Notes: generated from the sequence alone by a model not told the origin. Counted from the first letter of the stretch, positions 1 through 7,552 are shown. The stretch is 34,145 bases of DNA from Brevibacillus fortis (GCF_003013395.1 NZ_PXZM01000065.1:1-34145), one strand, 5' to 3'. Numbers and translations are program-made.

Positions 1-20
1 CAAAATTCTTGACAGACCCC
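1..20. repeat. Left copy of an IS-end-like 20-mer
   Basis: The first 20 bases match 16953-16972 at 19 of 20 positions (CAAAATTCTTGACAG, then A or C, then CCCC). The right-hand copy is preceded by TTTACA. TTTACACAAAAT...TTGACAG is the style of terminus seen in IS256-type (mutator) elements. The rest of the putative element would lie left of the window, so family assignment is an inference. Confidence 0.35.
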
Positions 21-467
21 TTCTCTTTGCCATTCTTCCATAGATTTTTCTTTTAGTTCTTCCTCGCCAAGATCTCTTTCGGAAAGCATGATTTCATGGT
101 CGGCATAAACAACGATTGGTTCAGCATGCTTTCCATTTATATAGTTAAAGCAAACGTAACCACCGCTAGCATCGTATCCAATAGGAACCACGCCATCGGG
201 TAGATATTCCTGATTGATCCAGAATGCCTTCAATATATAGTAGTGTCCAACCTCTTTGCTAAGGCTATAAAATGTGTTGAACACTTTTCCTTCTACCTCT
301 CCATAATCGAAACCGCAAGGAACCGGGGATCCGTCATTATTCTCAAGCATACATTCTACGTAATCTCTCGGAAATTTTACTCCCAATGTAGCTTCTACTG
401 TTTCAATATCTTGGATATCTATTTTCTCTGTGCAGCATTCAAATGTTACATGCTTTGGAATTGTCAT
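1..467 (-). CDS. SMI1/KNR4 (SUKH) family protein, 3' end beyond the window
   Basis: The reverse strand is open from an ATG at 467 to the window edge (155 codons, no stop reached). A GGGAG ribosome binding site lies a few bases upstream of the ATG. The translation begins MTIPKHVTFECCTEKIDIQD and contains the SUKH pattern: an amphipathic start with LGVKFPRDYVECMLENNDG, then VPYG/CGFDYGEV, YLPDGVVPIGYDASGGYVCF and a following PIVVYADHE. SUKH proteins of this length are commonly immunity proteins of polymorphic toxin systems; that role is inferred, because no toxin is visible here. The last codons (REGVCQEF) lie in a 20-base stretch that recurs at 16953-16972 and resembles an IS end. The native C-terminus may therefore have been replaced by an insertion. 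Confidence 0.8.
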   Translation of the reverse strand, partial: MTIPKHVTFECCTEKIDIQDIETVEATLGVKFPRDYVECMLENNDGSPVPCGFDYGEVEGKVFNTFYSLSKEVGHYYILKAFWINQEYLPDGVVPIGYDASGGYVCFNYINGKHAEPIVVYADHEIMLSERDLGEEELKEKSMEEWQREGVCQEF

Positions 468-542
468 GTCATTGCTCCCTGCTCATAATTTCGCTCCACT
501 TTACTAAGATCGGTAATTCTTACATTTCGTTGAAACAAAAAC

Positions 543-572
543 AAAAGGAAGGGGTATGATTCCCTTCCTTTT
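543..572. terminator. Bidirectional hairpin terminator
   Basis: The stem GGAAGGG / CCCTTCC is flanked by AAAA on the left and TTTT on the right with an 8-base loop. It can therefore terminate in both directions. It lies just downstream of the HEAT-repeat gene that ends at 600, and upstream of the SUKH gene. Confidence 0.75.
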
Positions 573-599
573 CCAGTCAGTCCATGTCTACTCCTCTTC

Positions 600-1034
600 C
601 TATAACGAGGTCCAGGTGTTTTCCAGCCACTGATCAAAATCAGCACCTTTTTCCCCTTCATACGTATCATATATATCGCTTCTCATTTTTTGCAGTTTCT
701 CTTTAAATTCTTCGAACGTATGACCCTTTGGCAAGCTTTTCTTAATGCGTACCAAGGCTTTCGTCGTTCCTTTAATCAGGTCGCCTTTTTTCTGAGCAGG
801 TAATCGGACACCTACCCCAAAAGCTTTGAGTTTCTGAAAAGCAGTCTCTTGCACTTTGTACACCGTATCGTTTTCCACGATACGCGTCAGTAATTGAATC
901 GTTTGTTCATGCTTCCACTGCCCTAATTCTTCAACAGCCTCTAATCGCTCTCTCCAATTCGATGTTCGATTGGCTGCTTTCTTTAGTTCTTCAAAGTTTT
1001 GGGGAAGCTCATTTTTGATTTCTGTTTTATTCAA
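600..1034 (-). CDS. HEAT-repeat-like hypothetical protein
   Basis: This 144-residue soluble protein is probably started by TTG at 1034, with AAGGAGAT about 8 bases upstream. Residues 12-75 form paired helices typical of a HEAT/PBS-lyase-type repeat (RLEAVEELGQWKHEQTIQLL, then IVENDTVYKVQETAFQKLKA). A basic linker (ALVRIKKSLPKGHTFEEFKE) follows, then an acidic, Trp-containing end. No catalytic motif or membrane segment is visible. HEAT-repeat proteins of this size are usually protein-binding adaptors, and some sit in immunity-gene arrays. Its neighbour is a SUKH gene in the same orientation, which fits that setting but does not prove it. A hairpin terminator follows the stop codon. Confidence 0.75.
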   Translation of the reverse strand: MNKTEIKNELPQNFEELKKAANRTSNWRERLEAVEELGQWKHEQTIQLLTRIVENDTVYKVQETAFQKLKAFGVGVRLPAQKKGDLIKGTTKALVRIKKSLPKGHTFEEFKEKLQKMRSDIYDTYEGEKGADFDQWLENTWTSL

Positions 1035-1220
1035 TCGAATCTATCTCCTTCTGACTATCATCCTTCTATTATGACACTACGTCACACGAATAACACTACC
1101 TACTCACATTTAAATTCCTCGAAAAATGAGGTCTGTTCCCGTCACCCCATGAATAAAATGAACGGTATTTCGCCAGTTAACCTGTCGTCTATACATCGAG
1201 AGGAAGTGGAGGGTTGCCTA

Positions 1221-2534
1221 TTGTTAGCAGTCAGGAAGAAGAAATTACCCCTTTGGGTGATCAGCGTAATGATGCTCTCTGCCATATTGTTGCTCTTTGT
1301 GCCATCCGTAGAAGGGGCGCAGGGCAAGGGATCTGAAGCATACACAAACGCAAATGTTTTAGCCGCAGCCAAAGTCGCACCAAAGGGCTTTTATGCAAAA
1401 TGGGAAATGGATGTGGGCGGCATACGAGGATGCTCGACGTTGTGCTGGGAGTATTTTTACTTCATCAACGATAAGCAGGTGGCAACGACATTCCCGGATG
1501 GCGGAATTGACGCACTCAATTGCAGTAAAGATACATGTTTGACGTATCAAATCAAAGGCAACAAACTCACGCTCAGTAATGGAAAATCGTATACGTTCAA
1601 AGTCAAATCAGCAAACGAACTGGAGATCAACAGTGGAAAATTTATCAAATATACACCATCCACTGGGCTGAAGCTTCATGGCAAGTACGAGTCTTTCAGC
1701 TATTCCTCCAATGCTCTTGGCACGGGATATGCGAGTTCGATCACCTATGTATTCAATAAGGACGGTACCTTTGTGGACAGCAGTATCGTGGGCGTCACCA
1801 CAGATGGTTCCAGTACAGGAGATAATTCGGGGACTTCTACGAGTGTCGGATCTGAGTCCAAAGCATCCGGCACCTATCAGATCGTAAATTATACCCTCTC
1901 TCTAACCTATAAGGATGGCAAAACGAAAAAGCTCCTATTTTTCCTCCCTGAACAGCCAAGTCCAAAAATACTTCGCATAGGCGGTCGCGACTTTTTACTC
2001 GCAGATGGTAGCGCCTCTAAACCCCAGCCTCCTGAACCACCTTATGCAGATTTTCTCACCACCAAAAAAATAGCCAAAAAACAAGTACTCTTTACCTTCA
2101 AGCCAAAAAAGAGCGATCAGTATGACAACATCACAATTACACTGCAAGGGTACCAATGGGCAAAGCTGACGATTGAGCCAGCTTACGTCAAGTCTTTTCA
2201 AGGGTTCAGCGATAAAGGAATTGTCGCCCTGACAGCCAAATACCGACTTGATAATACCTCTACACAAACGGTTAAAGTCAACAGCTTGCAGGTGACGCTT
2301 GATTTGCCCGATTCCAAAGCCAGCGTAAAGGCCGCGAACGGATTGACCCCCACAGTCAAGGATGAGTTAAAGCCAGGTGAAAGTGTAGAGAGCATGCTGG
2401 TCATTTTGGTTCCCGCGGAGCATTTTGATAAGAACAGGGATTTCAAGCTGTGGTTCGGTCCGTTGCTCAACCTGCATGGCCAAGATGTGCTTCAAGAGGA
2501 ATGGCTCAATTTCAACATATGGAAAAAGTTATAG
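1221..2534 (+). CDS. Secreted beta-rich protein of unknown function
   Basis: The start is taken as TTG at 1221, because GGAGGG ends 7 bases upstream and the reading then opens with a clean signal peptide: a KKK charge cluster, a hydrophobic core to about residue 27, and VEGA near a cleavage site. The 437-residue product is exported. The mature part has a first region (KGFYAKWEMDVGG... through LKLHGKYESFSY) that reads as two lipocalin-like beta modules with four cysteines near the start. A Ser/Thr/Gly-rich linker follows around residues 195-215. The last third (TLQGYQWAKLTIEPAY... LKPGESVESMLVILVP) resembles the Ig-like DUF4352-type fold of extracellular proteins. Function is not recognisable. 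Upstream in-frame ATGs (1150) lack a good ribosome binding site. Confidence 0.75.
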   Translation: MLAVRKKKLPLWVISVMMLSAILLLFVPSVEGAQGKGSEAYTNANVLAAAKVAPKGFYAKWEMDVGGIRGCSTLCWEYFYFINDKQVATTFPDGGIDALNCSKDTCLTYQIKGNKLTLSNGKSYTFKVKSANELEINSGKFIKYTPSTGLKLHGKYESFSYSSNALGTGYASSITYVFNKDGTFVDSSIVGVTTDGSSTGDNSGTSTSVGSESKASGTYQIVNYTLSLTYKDGKTKKLLFFLPEQPSPKILRIGGRDFLLADGSASKPQPPEPPYADFLTTKKIAKKQVLFTFKPKKSDQYDNITITLQGYQWAKLTIEPAYVKSFQGFSDKGIVALTAKYRLDNTSTQTVKVNSLQVTLDLPDSKASVKAANGLTPTVKDELKPGESVESMLVILVPAEHFDKNRDFKLWFGPLLNLHGQDVLQEEWLNFNIWKKL

Positions 2535-2582
2535 AAAAAAGCTTCTCGCCTCTCATGATGATGAGGCAAGAAGCTTTTCATT
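2535..2582 (+). terminator. Rho-independent terminator of the secreted-protein gene
   Basis: A long hairpin with arms AAAAGCTTCT-GCCTC and GAGGC-AGAAGCTTTT is followed by a T-rich stretch. It begins immediately after the stop codon. Confidence 0.85.
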
Positions 2583-2606
2583 TTTAATCAGGCACGAACA
2601 TCTCCA

Positions 2607-2712
2607 TTAAGACTGGTGTGTTCCTGCATTTTCTTTTTTCGAATACAAAGACATGATACGTCTCGCCGCTGCTTGATAACCGCCAGCGTTACGCAAGGAA
2701 TCCCCTACCTAA
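2607..2712 (-). pseudogene. C-terminal scrap of a macrolide-type (MGT) glycosyltransferase
   Basis: On the reverse strand a frame ending at TAA 2609-2607 reads GDSLRNAGGYQAAARRIMSL, followed by a short polar tail. This is the typical C-terminal helix of bacterial UDP-sugar macrolide glycosyltransferases (known pattern: ...GDSLRxAGGYxxAAxxI). Upstream the frame is closed by TAG within a few codons, and no start is present. The rest of the 2581-2786 interval shows no other coding signal. It is a relic, not an active gene; a second, intact glycosyltransferase gene follows at 2787. Confidence 0.6.
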
Positions 2713-2786
2713 CATAATCCCCTGGCAAAAATCCCTCCAGCCATCATTTCTCCATTGCGAAGGGATTTTCGTCCGTTTAAAACAGA

Positions 2787-3581
2787 TCAATCGTTGTATA
2801 ACTTCTTCACTCTTTTGAGATATTTAAAATATTCATCGCGAAGCGGGTGCTTTTTACTCAACCATGGTTTACTATCTTCCCCTGTGTAGTGAATAATGGC
2901 CGGATCTATTCGAAGGTTACTTTTGTAAAGATGTTTGGACTGATAATTCCACATTGTATCAAGTTGAAGCCAATTATCATGAAGAATCGCATTCATCGGA
3001 TCTTGACTGGGGTAACGAATAATACTTTGATTCTTTTTCATGTAATCCAAAATCTTATTTGTGATGCCGTGCTCTCTCCATTTTTTCAAATTCATGACTA
3101 ATACGCCCGCATTAAAGTAATCACAGTCATCCGGAATAGCCAGGTCGGCATGTCTTAACTTATTTACCCCTTGCCAAGAATCCTTCACCGCTGCAAGAAA
3201 ATATTGATCAATTTTTGTGTTCCATAATGGAGTAATGTCCTTTTTAATAACGATATCACTGTCCAAATAAATCACTTTTTCCACTTCTTTATCCAGCAGG
3301 TCTGGAATCGAAATTCGATGGTAGGTTTCCTGAGTAAGATGATCACGGACGAGGAATCCATCATATAGGGTCGGATCAATAGTTACATATTTGATTTGAG
3401 CATGGAATCGTTTCACAGTTTTCGTTAGGATGGATTTATTTTTCCCAGATACTTCACTGTCAATAACGTGAATGATGACTGGGTCTTTAGAAACCTTATT
3501 TTCAAAAAGGGAATATAACATAACGGCGAGATGTACAGCAAATCCATCGTTAACGGCTGTTACAATATGAATCGTGCCCAC
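2787..3581 (-). CDS. GT8-family (general stress protein A-like) glycosyltransferase
   Basis: This 264-residue protein resembles LgtC/GspA-type retaining galactosyl- or glucosyltransferases. Residues 3-22 (TIHIVTAVNDGFAVHLAVML) match the GT8 nucleotide-sugar-binding strand and helix. The metal-binding DxD is at about 107-109 (VIYLDSDIVI). The segment DYFNAGVLVMNLKKWRE, the QDPMNAIL segment and IIHYTGEDSKPW (acceptor/metal His) follow in family order. The start is placed at GTG 3581 because GGTGGGAG lies 5 bases upstream; an in-frame ATG at 3623 would add 14 unlike residues with no ribosome binding site. It would act at the cytoplasmic face on cell-surface glycans. The acceptor is unknown. Confidence 0.88.
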   Translation of the reverse strand: MGTIHIVTAVNDGFAVHLAVMLYSLFENKVSKDPVIIHVIDSEVSGKNKSILTKTVKRFHAQIKYVTIDPTLYDGFLVRDHLTQETYHRISIPDLLDKEVEKVIYLDSDIVIKKDITPLWNTKIDQYFLAAVKDSWQGVNKLRHADLAIPDDCDYFNAGVLVMNLKKWREHGITNKILDYMKKNQSIIRYPSQDPMNAILHDNWLQLDTMWNYQSKHLYKSNLRIDPAIIHYTGEDSKPWLSKKHPLRDEYFKYLKRVKKLYND

Positions 3582-3911
3582 TATTCTCCCACCCCATATC
3601 CTTATTGAGCTATATATACACACTATTCATGAGCAGTGTTGGTTTGTGTAAGGAAAATACCTAATTATTCCTAGATGGGAGCACAATTCACAGTTACCAG
3701 CCTCCGCTGATGCGGCTTTTTTCTCAGATCGGTAAGAAAACCGTTATACGACTAGAGCATGTTCACTCCTTCCCCATACAATATATTAGCTGTGAGAACG
3801 ACTCGGGCAATGACCTTATAGAAAGGATTCAAACAGTAGATGCATGTGGGTAATTTGTCCAAGCTCCAAACCAGGGAACAGGAAAGTACCTATTTAAAAG
3901 GGTGATGAAAT
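3582..3911. other. Intergenic region between divergent glycosyltransferase genes
   Basis: These 330 bases between the GT8 gene and the GT-B gene show no convincing coding frame. A small CCGC-TGAT-GCGG hairpin followed by a T-run (about 3711-3725) could be a weak terminator. The right end carries the AAGGGTGAT ribosome binding site of the next gene. Promoters for both divergent genes presumably lie here, but none stands out. Confidence 0.5.
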
Positions 3912-4994
3912 ATGATCTCCTTTGTGGTTGGCAGAGGTATGGGCCATCTCGGTAGATGCATTAGCATAACGGAAAAATTGCAGCAACATCGTCTTCCCAT
4001 TCACGTGTTTGCGTTTCGGGAAACACATGACTATTTATCGAAAAACCTGCACAATGATATCCAATTGAAAACCTTTAAATCCAAAAAATTCGAGGAAGGT
4101 AAACAAACCACACTATTAATAAATGATTGGCGCTCAGATGTGCCTCGATTTCGCAGTGAGGGGAAAGTCGGTGGAAACGCAAAGGTCGTGACCCTCTATC
4201 ACAGTGACTTTATCATCGATAATAATGATTCAGCTCCGATGCAGGAGTATAAAAATCGCATTGTAGAAATCGCCAATCAATCCGATATCTTTTTGCACAT
4301 GAATCTCATTCCACCTAAGCAGACCCCTCCGAAAATGAACTGCATCTATATCCCTATTCCTTTAATCACCAGGGAAATCAGCCAATCCCCAGAAGAAGTG
4401 CGACGGTTGTTAGGCCTTCAGCAGAACGAGTCGTTTATTCTGATTCACATGGGGGGCGGACTCGCTAACCGTTATGAACAGATCGTGAAGTGGTATGATC
4501 AAATAAACACGCTTGCTAGCCGTTATCGATTTGTTGTAGCTGGGCAATTGGCAGATGAAGATTACCCATTCGATGAAAGGATCATCAAAGCCCCTCTTAT
4601 CCCGAATGGCAAAAATCTTGTAAAAGCGGCCAGTCTGGTCATTAGCAAACCGGGCATGGGCATTTTAGGAGATTGCATCTCTACAGGAACTCCATTGCTT
4701 TTCCTCCCGCCAGATGATGCGGAACGCGAGCAAAAAATAGATATGCTGAGAGAAATAGCCCATAGTGATATGGTTGCGATCCAGGAACCGGAAGATCTCG
4801 TGCCAAAGATCCAGTATGCTTTCGCAAATAAAGATGTCATTCAAAAAAGATTTCGTCTTATCCCTACCAACGGCGCTGAGGTTGCAAGCAAAATTATCGA
4901 TATGGCATACCGTATCCCGCTATCGAAATTGACAAAAAGACAGGAAGATCTCCTGCGCTTGACGCCGTATAACTCCTTTGGAAATAAGGACTGA
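3912..4994 (+). CDS. GT-B fold glycosyltransferase (MurG/GT28-like)
   Basis: The 360-residue product starts ISFVVGRGMGHLGRCISITE, the Gly-rich donor loop plus acceptor-side helix of MurG-like GT-B enzymes (G-x-GHxxR-type). The C-terminal half has SFILIHMGGGLANRYEQIVK and then the sugar-nucleotide signature around residues 240-275 (AASLVISKPGMGILGDCISTG followed by PLLFLPPDDAEREQ). The family transfers sugars from UDP- or NDP-donors. The acceptor is not deducible, but the absence of membrane segments suggests a cytosolic or peripheral enzyme. The ATG is preceded by AAGGGTGAT. A 17-bp perfect hairpin follows the stop. Its G+C resembles its accessory neighbours. A second glycosyltransferase is divergent next door, so the two may decorate the same surface glycan. 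Confidence 0.8.
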   Translation: MISFVVGRGMGHLGRCISITEKLQQHRLPIHVFAFRETHDYLSKNLHNDIQLKTFKSKKFEEGKQTTLLINDWRSDVPRFRSEGKVGGNAKVVTLYHSDFIIDNNDSAPMQEYKNRIVEIANQSDIFLHMNLIPPKQTPPKMNCIYIPIPLITREISQSPEEVRRLLGLQQNESFILIHMGGGLANRYEQIVKWYDQINTLASRYRFVVAGQLADEDYPFDERIIKAPLIPNGKNLVKAASLVISKPGMGILGDCISTGTPLLFLPPDDAEREQKIDMLREIAHSDMVAIQEPEDLVPKIQYAFANKDVIQKRFRLIPTNGAEVASKIIDMAYRIPLSKLTKRQEDLLRLTPYNSFGNKD

Positions 4995-5016
4995 TGTGAT
5001 GACTTTGAAGCAAACA

Positions 5017-5067
5017 AAGAGGACTGTCTTAAGTAGAAGATCAATTTCTGCTTAAGACAGTCCTCTT
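5017..5067 (+). terminator. Long perfect hairpin, probable terminator
   Basis: AAGAGGACTGTCTTAAG (5017-5033) and its exact reverse complement (5051-5067) are separated by 17 bases. It lies 23 bases after the glycosyltransferase stop. The tail is only moderately T-rich. The length of the perfect stem is greater than most terminators in this window. Confidence 0.65.
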
Positions 5068-5127
5068 ACTTTTGCTCATTTCCCCTCTATGCGTCGAGTA
5101 TATTTTCAGATAGAATATATCAGTGCT

Positions 5128-5146
5128 ATTCTGCGATCGGCAGAAT
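5128..5146. promoter_or_regulatory. Operator-like palindrome upstream of the acetate transporter gene
   Basis: ATTCTGC-GATCG-GCAGAAT is a 7-bp perfect inverted repeat around a 5-base centre, 55 bases upstream of the YaaH-family start codon. Its position fits a repressor or activator site. No protein is assigned to it. Confidence 0.4.
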
Positions 5147-5200
5147 GTCAAACTCTTTCACAGGTGTACCCTGATATTATTGGAGGCTTTTACTACTATC

Positions 5201-5824
5201 ATGAACAGTCAACAACATACCAACGTCAAAATCGTCACAGCCGATCCTAGCGCGATCGGTCTGTTCGGACTGGCTATCGTTACATTCGTAGCTTCTTCTC
5301 AAAAGCTTGGACTGACAGAAGGTCTCGGACTCGTGATCCCTTGGGCTATCTTCCTCGGTGCTTTTGCCCAACTCTACGCATCTATCCTCGATGCAAAGCA
5401 CAACAACACATTCGGGACGACCGCTTTTGGAGCGTATGCGTTCTTCTGGTTCGCGACGGCAAGCAGCTGGCTCGTAAAGCTCGGCGTATTCGGTGAGACT
5501 CTCGCAGCTAACGCTGATGGCGCACAGCTCGGCTTTGCCTTCGCTGGATATCTCATCTTCTCCATTCTTTTGACGATTGGAGCGATGGAGACTCATAAAG
5601 TATTGTTCTTTATCTTCGTGCTGATCGACGTCCTGTTTGTCGGTTTGACTTTTGATGCTTTTGGCATTGCTTCTGGCGTATTCAAACCAATGGCTGCTTA
5701 TGCTGAGATGGGAATCGCTCTTCTTTCCTTCTACGGTGCAGGGGCAGCGGTGTTGAATAATCACTTTGGCAAAGTATTTCTTCCTGTCGGGCGTCCGTTT
5801 GGGATTTTTAAAGCTCGTTCTTAA
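5201..5824 (+). CDS. Acetate/succinate transporter, GPR1/FUN34/YaaH (SatP) family
   Basis: This 207-residue membrane protein has six hydrophobic segments. The N-terminal KIVTADPSAIGLFGLAIVTF corresponds to the family motif (A)NPAPLGL, here with D in place of N. It is followed by a second helix (GLGLVIPWAIFLGAFAQLYASILDAKHNNTFGTTAFGAYA, containing the family FGxTAFxxY pattern), then the ETHK loop (GAMETHKVLFF). The family moves acetate, succinate or related carboxylates across the cytoplasmic membrane with protons. The only in-frame ATG in the right place is 5201. The obvious GGAGG lies at 5182-5186, 14 bases upstream, which is unusually far. A palindrome at 5128-5146 suggests regulated transcription, and a clear terminator follows. 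Confidence 0.9.
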   Translation: MNSQQHTNVKIVTADPSAIGLFGLAIVTFVASSQKLGLTEGLGLVIPWAIFLGAFAQLYASILDAKHNNTFGTTAFGAYAFFWFATASSWLVKLGVFGETLAANADGAQLGFAFAGYLIFSILLTIGAMETHKVLFFIFVLIDVLFVGLTFDAFGIASGVFKPMAAYAEMGIALLSFYGAGAAVLNNHFGKVFLPVGRPFGIFKARS

Positions 5825-5830
5825 TTTGTT

Positions 5831-5869
5831 AGCCGCTCATCTCGCCGATCCGGGATGGAGCGGCTTTTT
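5831..5869 (+). terminator. Rho-independent terminator of the YaaH-family gene
   Basis: AGCCGCTC (5831-5838) pairs with GAGCGGCT (5858-5865), followed by TTTTT. It starts 6 bases after the stop codon. Confidence 0.85.
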
Positions 5870-5919
5870 CTAATAGAGCTTCAATGGATCTCTGTAATCT
5901 CTTGCGTACACTTAATTCG

Positions 5920-6210
5920 CTAGCTCTCTGCCCATTGCTTGAAAAACTCAAGTATTTCATTCAGGTTTTTCGGACCACCAAATGCCTCAAAGCATCCGTC
6001 TTTCAATCTGCAATGTACCCAATCATTCTCGGTTCTTTCTACAACATATTTCTGAAAGGGTCTCTTGTTCTCCAAGGGCGTTTCTCGTAGATTAACCTTT
6101 ATCGACCATCCTGGATTATCAATAGTACATATCGTTATTCCATAACCATGCTCCCAGTCTCCATCACAATTGGATGAGTAATAATTTTCTAACCACTTTA
6201 TCAACTCCAT
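5920..6210 (-). CDS. Imm53-type immunity protein
   Basis: This small soluble protein is 96 residues from the ATG at 6210. It opens with ELIKWLENYYSSNCDGDWEH and continues GYGITICTIDNPGWSIKVNL, the diagnostic pattern of immunity protein 53: WLexwY.sNCDGDWEH.yGi.I.TlDNPGW. It closes with WVHCRLKDGCFEAFGGPKNL and a hydrophobic helix. Imm53 proteins neutralise toxins of polymorphic or contact-dependent systems. No toxin gene is visible, so this is an orphan or a remnant of a longer cassette. The start is set at 6210 because GGAAGGGATGG lies about 9 bases upstream; two in-frame ATGs slightly upstream (6222, 6231) are possible. Confidence 0.85.
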   Translation of the reverse strand: MELIKWLENYYSSNCDGDWEHGYGITICTIDNPGWSIKVNLRETPLENKRPFQKYVVERTENDWVHCRLKDGCFEAFGGPKNLNEILEFFKQWAES

Positions 6211-6335
6211 TTCTAAATCCATCCCTTCCAAGATTTTTCAAGAACCAATGATTTTTACCTGTGCTTATTGTAATATAATTCCATCAATATATCCTTGAAG
6301 GTAACACTTACGTCGAATGAGATGGATATAGATAT

Positions 6336-6545
6336 ATGCTTTCTAAATACAAAGGCAAGGAACATCACGTTGTCATACAAACCCAATTTGAATCATTAAC
6401 AAAAGAACAGATTTTTAGTATTTTCGGTGAAAAAACGTATGGGGATCATAAGAAGAGACCTGAAATTTCTATAAAATTTGTTAAATATAGACCACTCAGT
6501 TTTCTGGCTTTTCTTGTCCGCCGCACGCTGGTGCATTCCACATGA
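6336..6545 (+). CDS. Short ORF, doubtful, possibly a gene fragment
   Basis: A 69-codon frame begins at ATG 6336. The first 50 residues (HHVVIQTQFESLTKEQIFSI and FGEKTYGDHKKRPEISIKFV) have a protein-like composition. The end (FLVRRTLVHST) does not. The ribosome binding site is poor (GAGATGG, 9 bases away). No family is recognised. It may be the N-terminal part of a decayed gene, since the flanking interval also holds truncated genes. Confidence 0.3.
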   Translation: MLSKYKGKEHHVVIQTQFESLTKEQIFSIFGEKTYGDHKKRPEISIKFVKYRPLSFLAFLVRRTLVHST

Positions 6546-6590
6546 TTAGCTTATGCTTTGGATCAGGGGCTTGGTAAAGGAGACGAACTA

Positions 6591-6854
6591 ATGACTGAAG
6601 TAAAGAAGATCGCCTATAAGAAATTAATTCATCAAGCTTTCCTAGACCTAAAAAACAGTGGTACCTTTGATGAGGTTATTTTTTATAGGAATTTTCGTAT
6701 AGCCCATGTATTCCATAATCTCGCAGAGTTTATCGTTGAAGATTTTGTTGGCTTTAATGAATATGAATTTTGGGCTACAGTCGACGCATTAGCCTCGCAA
6801 TTTGATTTGCACCATTATAGAAAAATTTTCGATGCGGCCGTTATGGAAAGGTGA
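6591..6854 (+). CDS. Small hypothetical protein, possible immunity-type gene
   Basis: The start is ATG 6591, chosen because AAAGGAGAC ends 7-8 bases upstream; an earlier in-frame ATG at 6558 has no such site. The 87-residue product is soluble and mostly helical, rich in aromatic residues (VIFYRNFRIAHVFHNLAEFI, then VEDFVGFNEYEFWATVDAL). No known domain is recognised. It sits between an Imm53 gene and other small orphan genes, so an accessory or immunity role is plausible but unproven. No terminator is obvious downstream. The 170 bases after it, up to the intron remnant, show no coding signal. Confidence 0.6.
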   Translation: MTEVKKIAYKKLIHQAFLDLKNSGTFDEVIFYRNFRIAHVFHNLAEFIVEDFVGFNEYEFWATVDALASQFDLHHYRKIFDAAVMER

Positions 6855-7030
6855 ATTCCCAAGATTTCTGATGTCTTTTCATTGGAGCAATCGCTTGTTT
6901 ATCACATCGATTGTTTTGTTAAACCCAACTACATGGATACATATGTTGATTGAAAATCCTGTAAGGATTGACATATTTGTAGCACTCATATTTAGCCCGT
7001 TGTATTTTTATCTTTTTATCTGTTGATGGA

Positions 7031-7090
7031 ACGCCGTGTGCGATGAAAGTCGCCCGCACGGTGTAGGCTCGAACGAAAGCCGTAATAAAC
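7031..7090 (+). ncRNA. Group II intron 3' end: domain V plus domain VI remnant
   Basis: Bases 7031-7064 form a canonical 34-nt domain V. There is a 9-bp lower helix (ACGCCGTGT with GCACGGTGT, giving the CGC catalytic triad with its G-U pair), a 2-nt bulge (CC), a 5-bp upper helix (GCGAT/GTCGC) and a GAAA tetraloop. It is followed by a short domain VI-like hairpin (GGCT/AGCC, 7066-7081) and an A-rich 3' end near 7090. The upstream intron domains and the reverse transcriptase/maturase gene are absent, so this is a dead remnant. Just downstream is a 5'-truncated cadherin-like gene. Confidence 0.7.
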
Positions 7091-7101
7091 AAAAGGGATA
7101 A

Positions 7102-7422
7102 GTCGAGAATAGCAATCGACCACCTCAAGATGGTATTATACCTCCACACAATTATGACCAACATGACGGCGGAACCTGGAATGCTACTGGTCTGCACTTC
7201 TACTCGAACCGTTTTTCTGACCCAGACGGAGATGAATTGACATTTACTGCTGTGTCTGATAATCCGAAAGTTTATGTAACAGCTTACTCCGAATATTTGG
7301 TTATGGAATTTAATAATGCTAATGTCGGAGATGTTTTTACCATCACGATTACGGCAGATGATGGCAAAGGCGGTATAGTATCAACGGATTGGATTATCAC
7401 TGTTACTACATTTGAACCTTAA
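7102..7422 (+). pseudogene. 5'-truncated cadherin-like/Ig-like surface protein fragment
   Basis: An open frame from 7102 (just after an in-frame TAA at 7099) to TAA at 7420-7422 encodes 106 residues without a credible start. The middle reads HFYSNRFSDPDGDELTFTAV, then NNANVGDVFTITITADDGKG and GIVSTDWIITVTTFEP. This is the classic cadherin-like repeat layout (N-x-PP start, F-D-PDGD-L-T-x-T-A, then TxTADDGxGGxxSxxFxxxV) found in large secreted or cell-wall proteins. The N-terminal portion is missing. The junction lies next to a group II intron remnant, suggesting that rearrangement removed the upstream part. An internal TTG at 7237 could start a 61-residue product but lacks a good ribosome binding site. 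Confidence 0.65.
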
Positions 7423-7434
7423 CATCCATCAACG

Positions 7435-7462
7435 GCCCTCGGGACAACCGAAGGTGTTTTTC
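7435..7462 (+). terminator. Hairpin terminator after the cadherin-like fragment
   Basis: CCTCGG pairs with CCG(A)AGG (one bulged A) around a 5-base loop, followed by GTTTTT. Confidence 0.55.
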
Positions 7463-7552
7463 ATAATTACCGAAATGTTAAGCTCAAAACTCAATTGCCT
7501 CCTAACTATTGTAGTAAATTAAAGGTAAATAATTACTAAAGGTCGTGATTTC

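Noticed and set aside
243..488. 81-codon forward ORF
   Set aside because: Lies antisense to the SUKH frame, has no ribosome binding site and reads as random.
464..670. 68-codon reverse ORF between the SUKH and HEAT genes
   Set aside because: Overlaps the HEAT-gene end and the bidirectional terminator; composition not protein-like.
5017..5067. 17-bp perfect inverted repeat as a possible transposon end pair
   Set aside because: Position right after a stop codon and a short loop make a terminator the simpler reading; no duplicate elsewhere in the window was noticed.
5177..5764. 195-codon reverse ORF opposite the acetate transporter gene
   Set aside because: The + strand encodes a clear YaaH-family membrane protein; the reverse frame is a charged, motif-free shadow.
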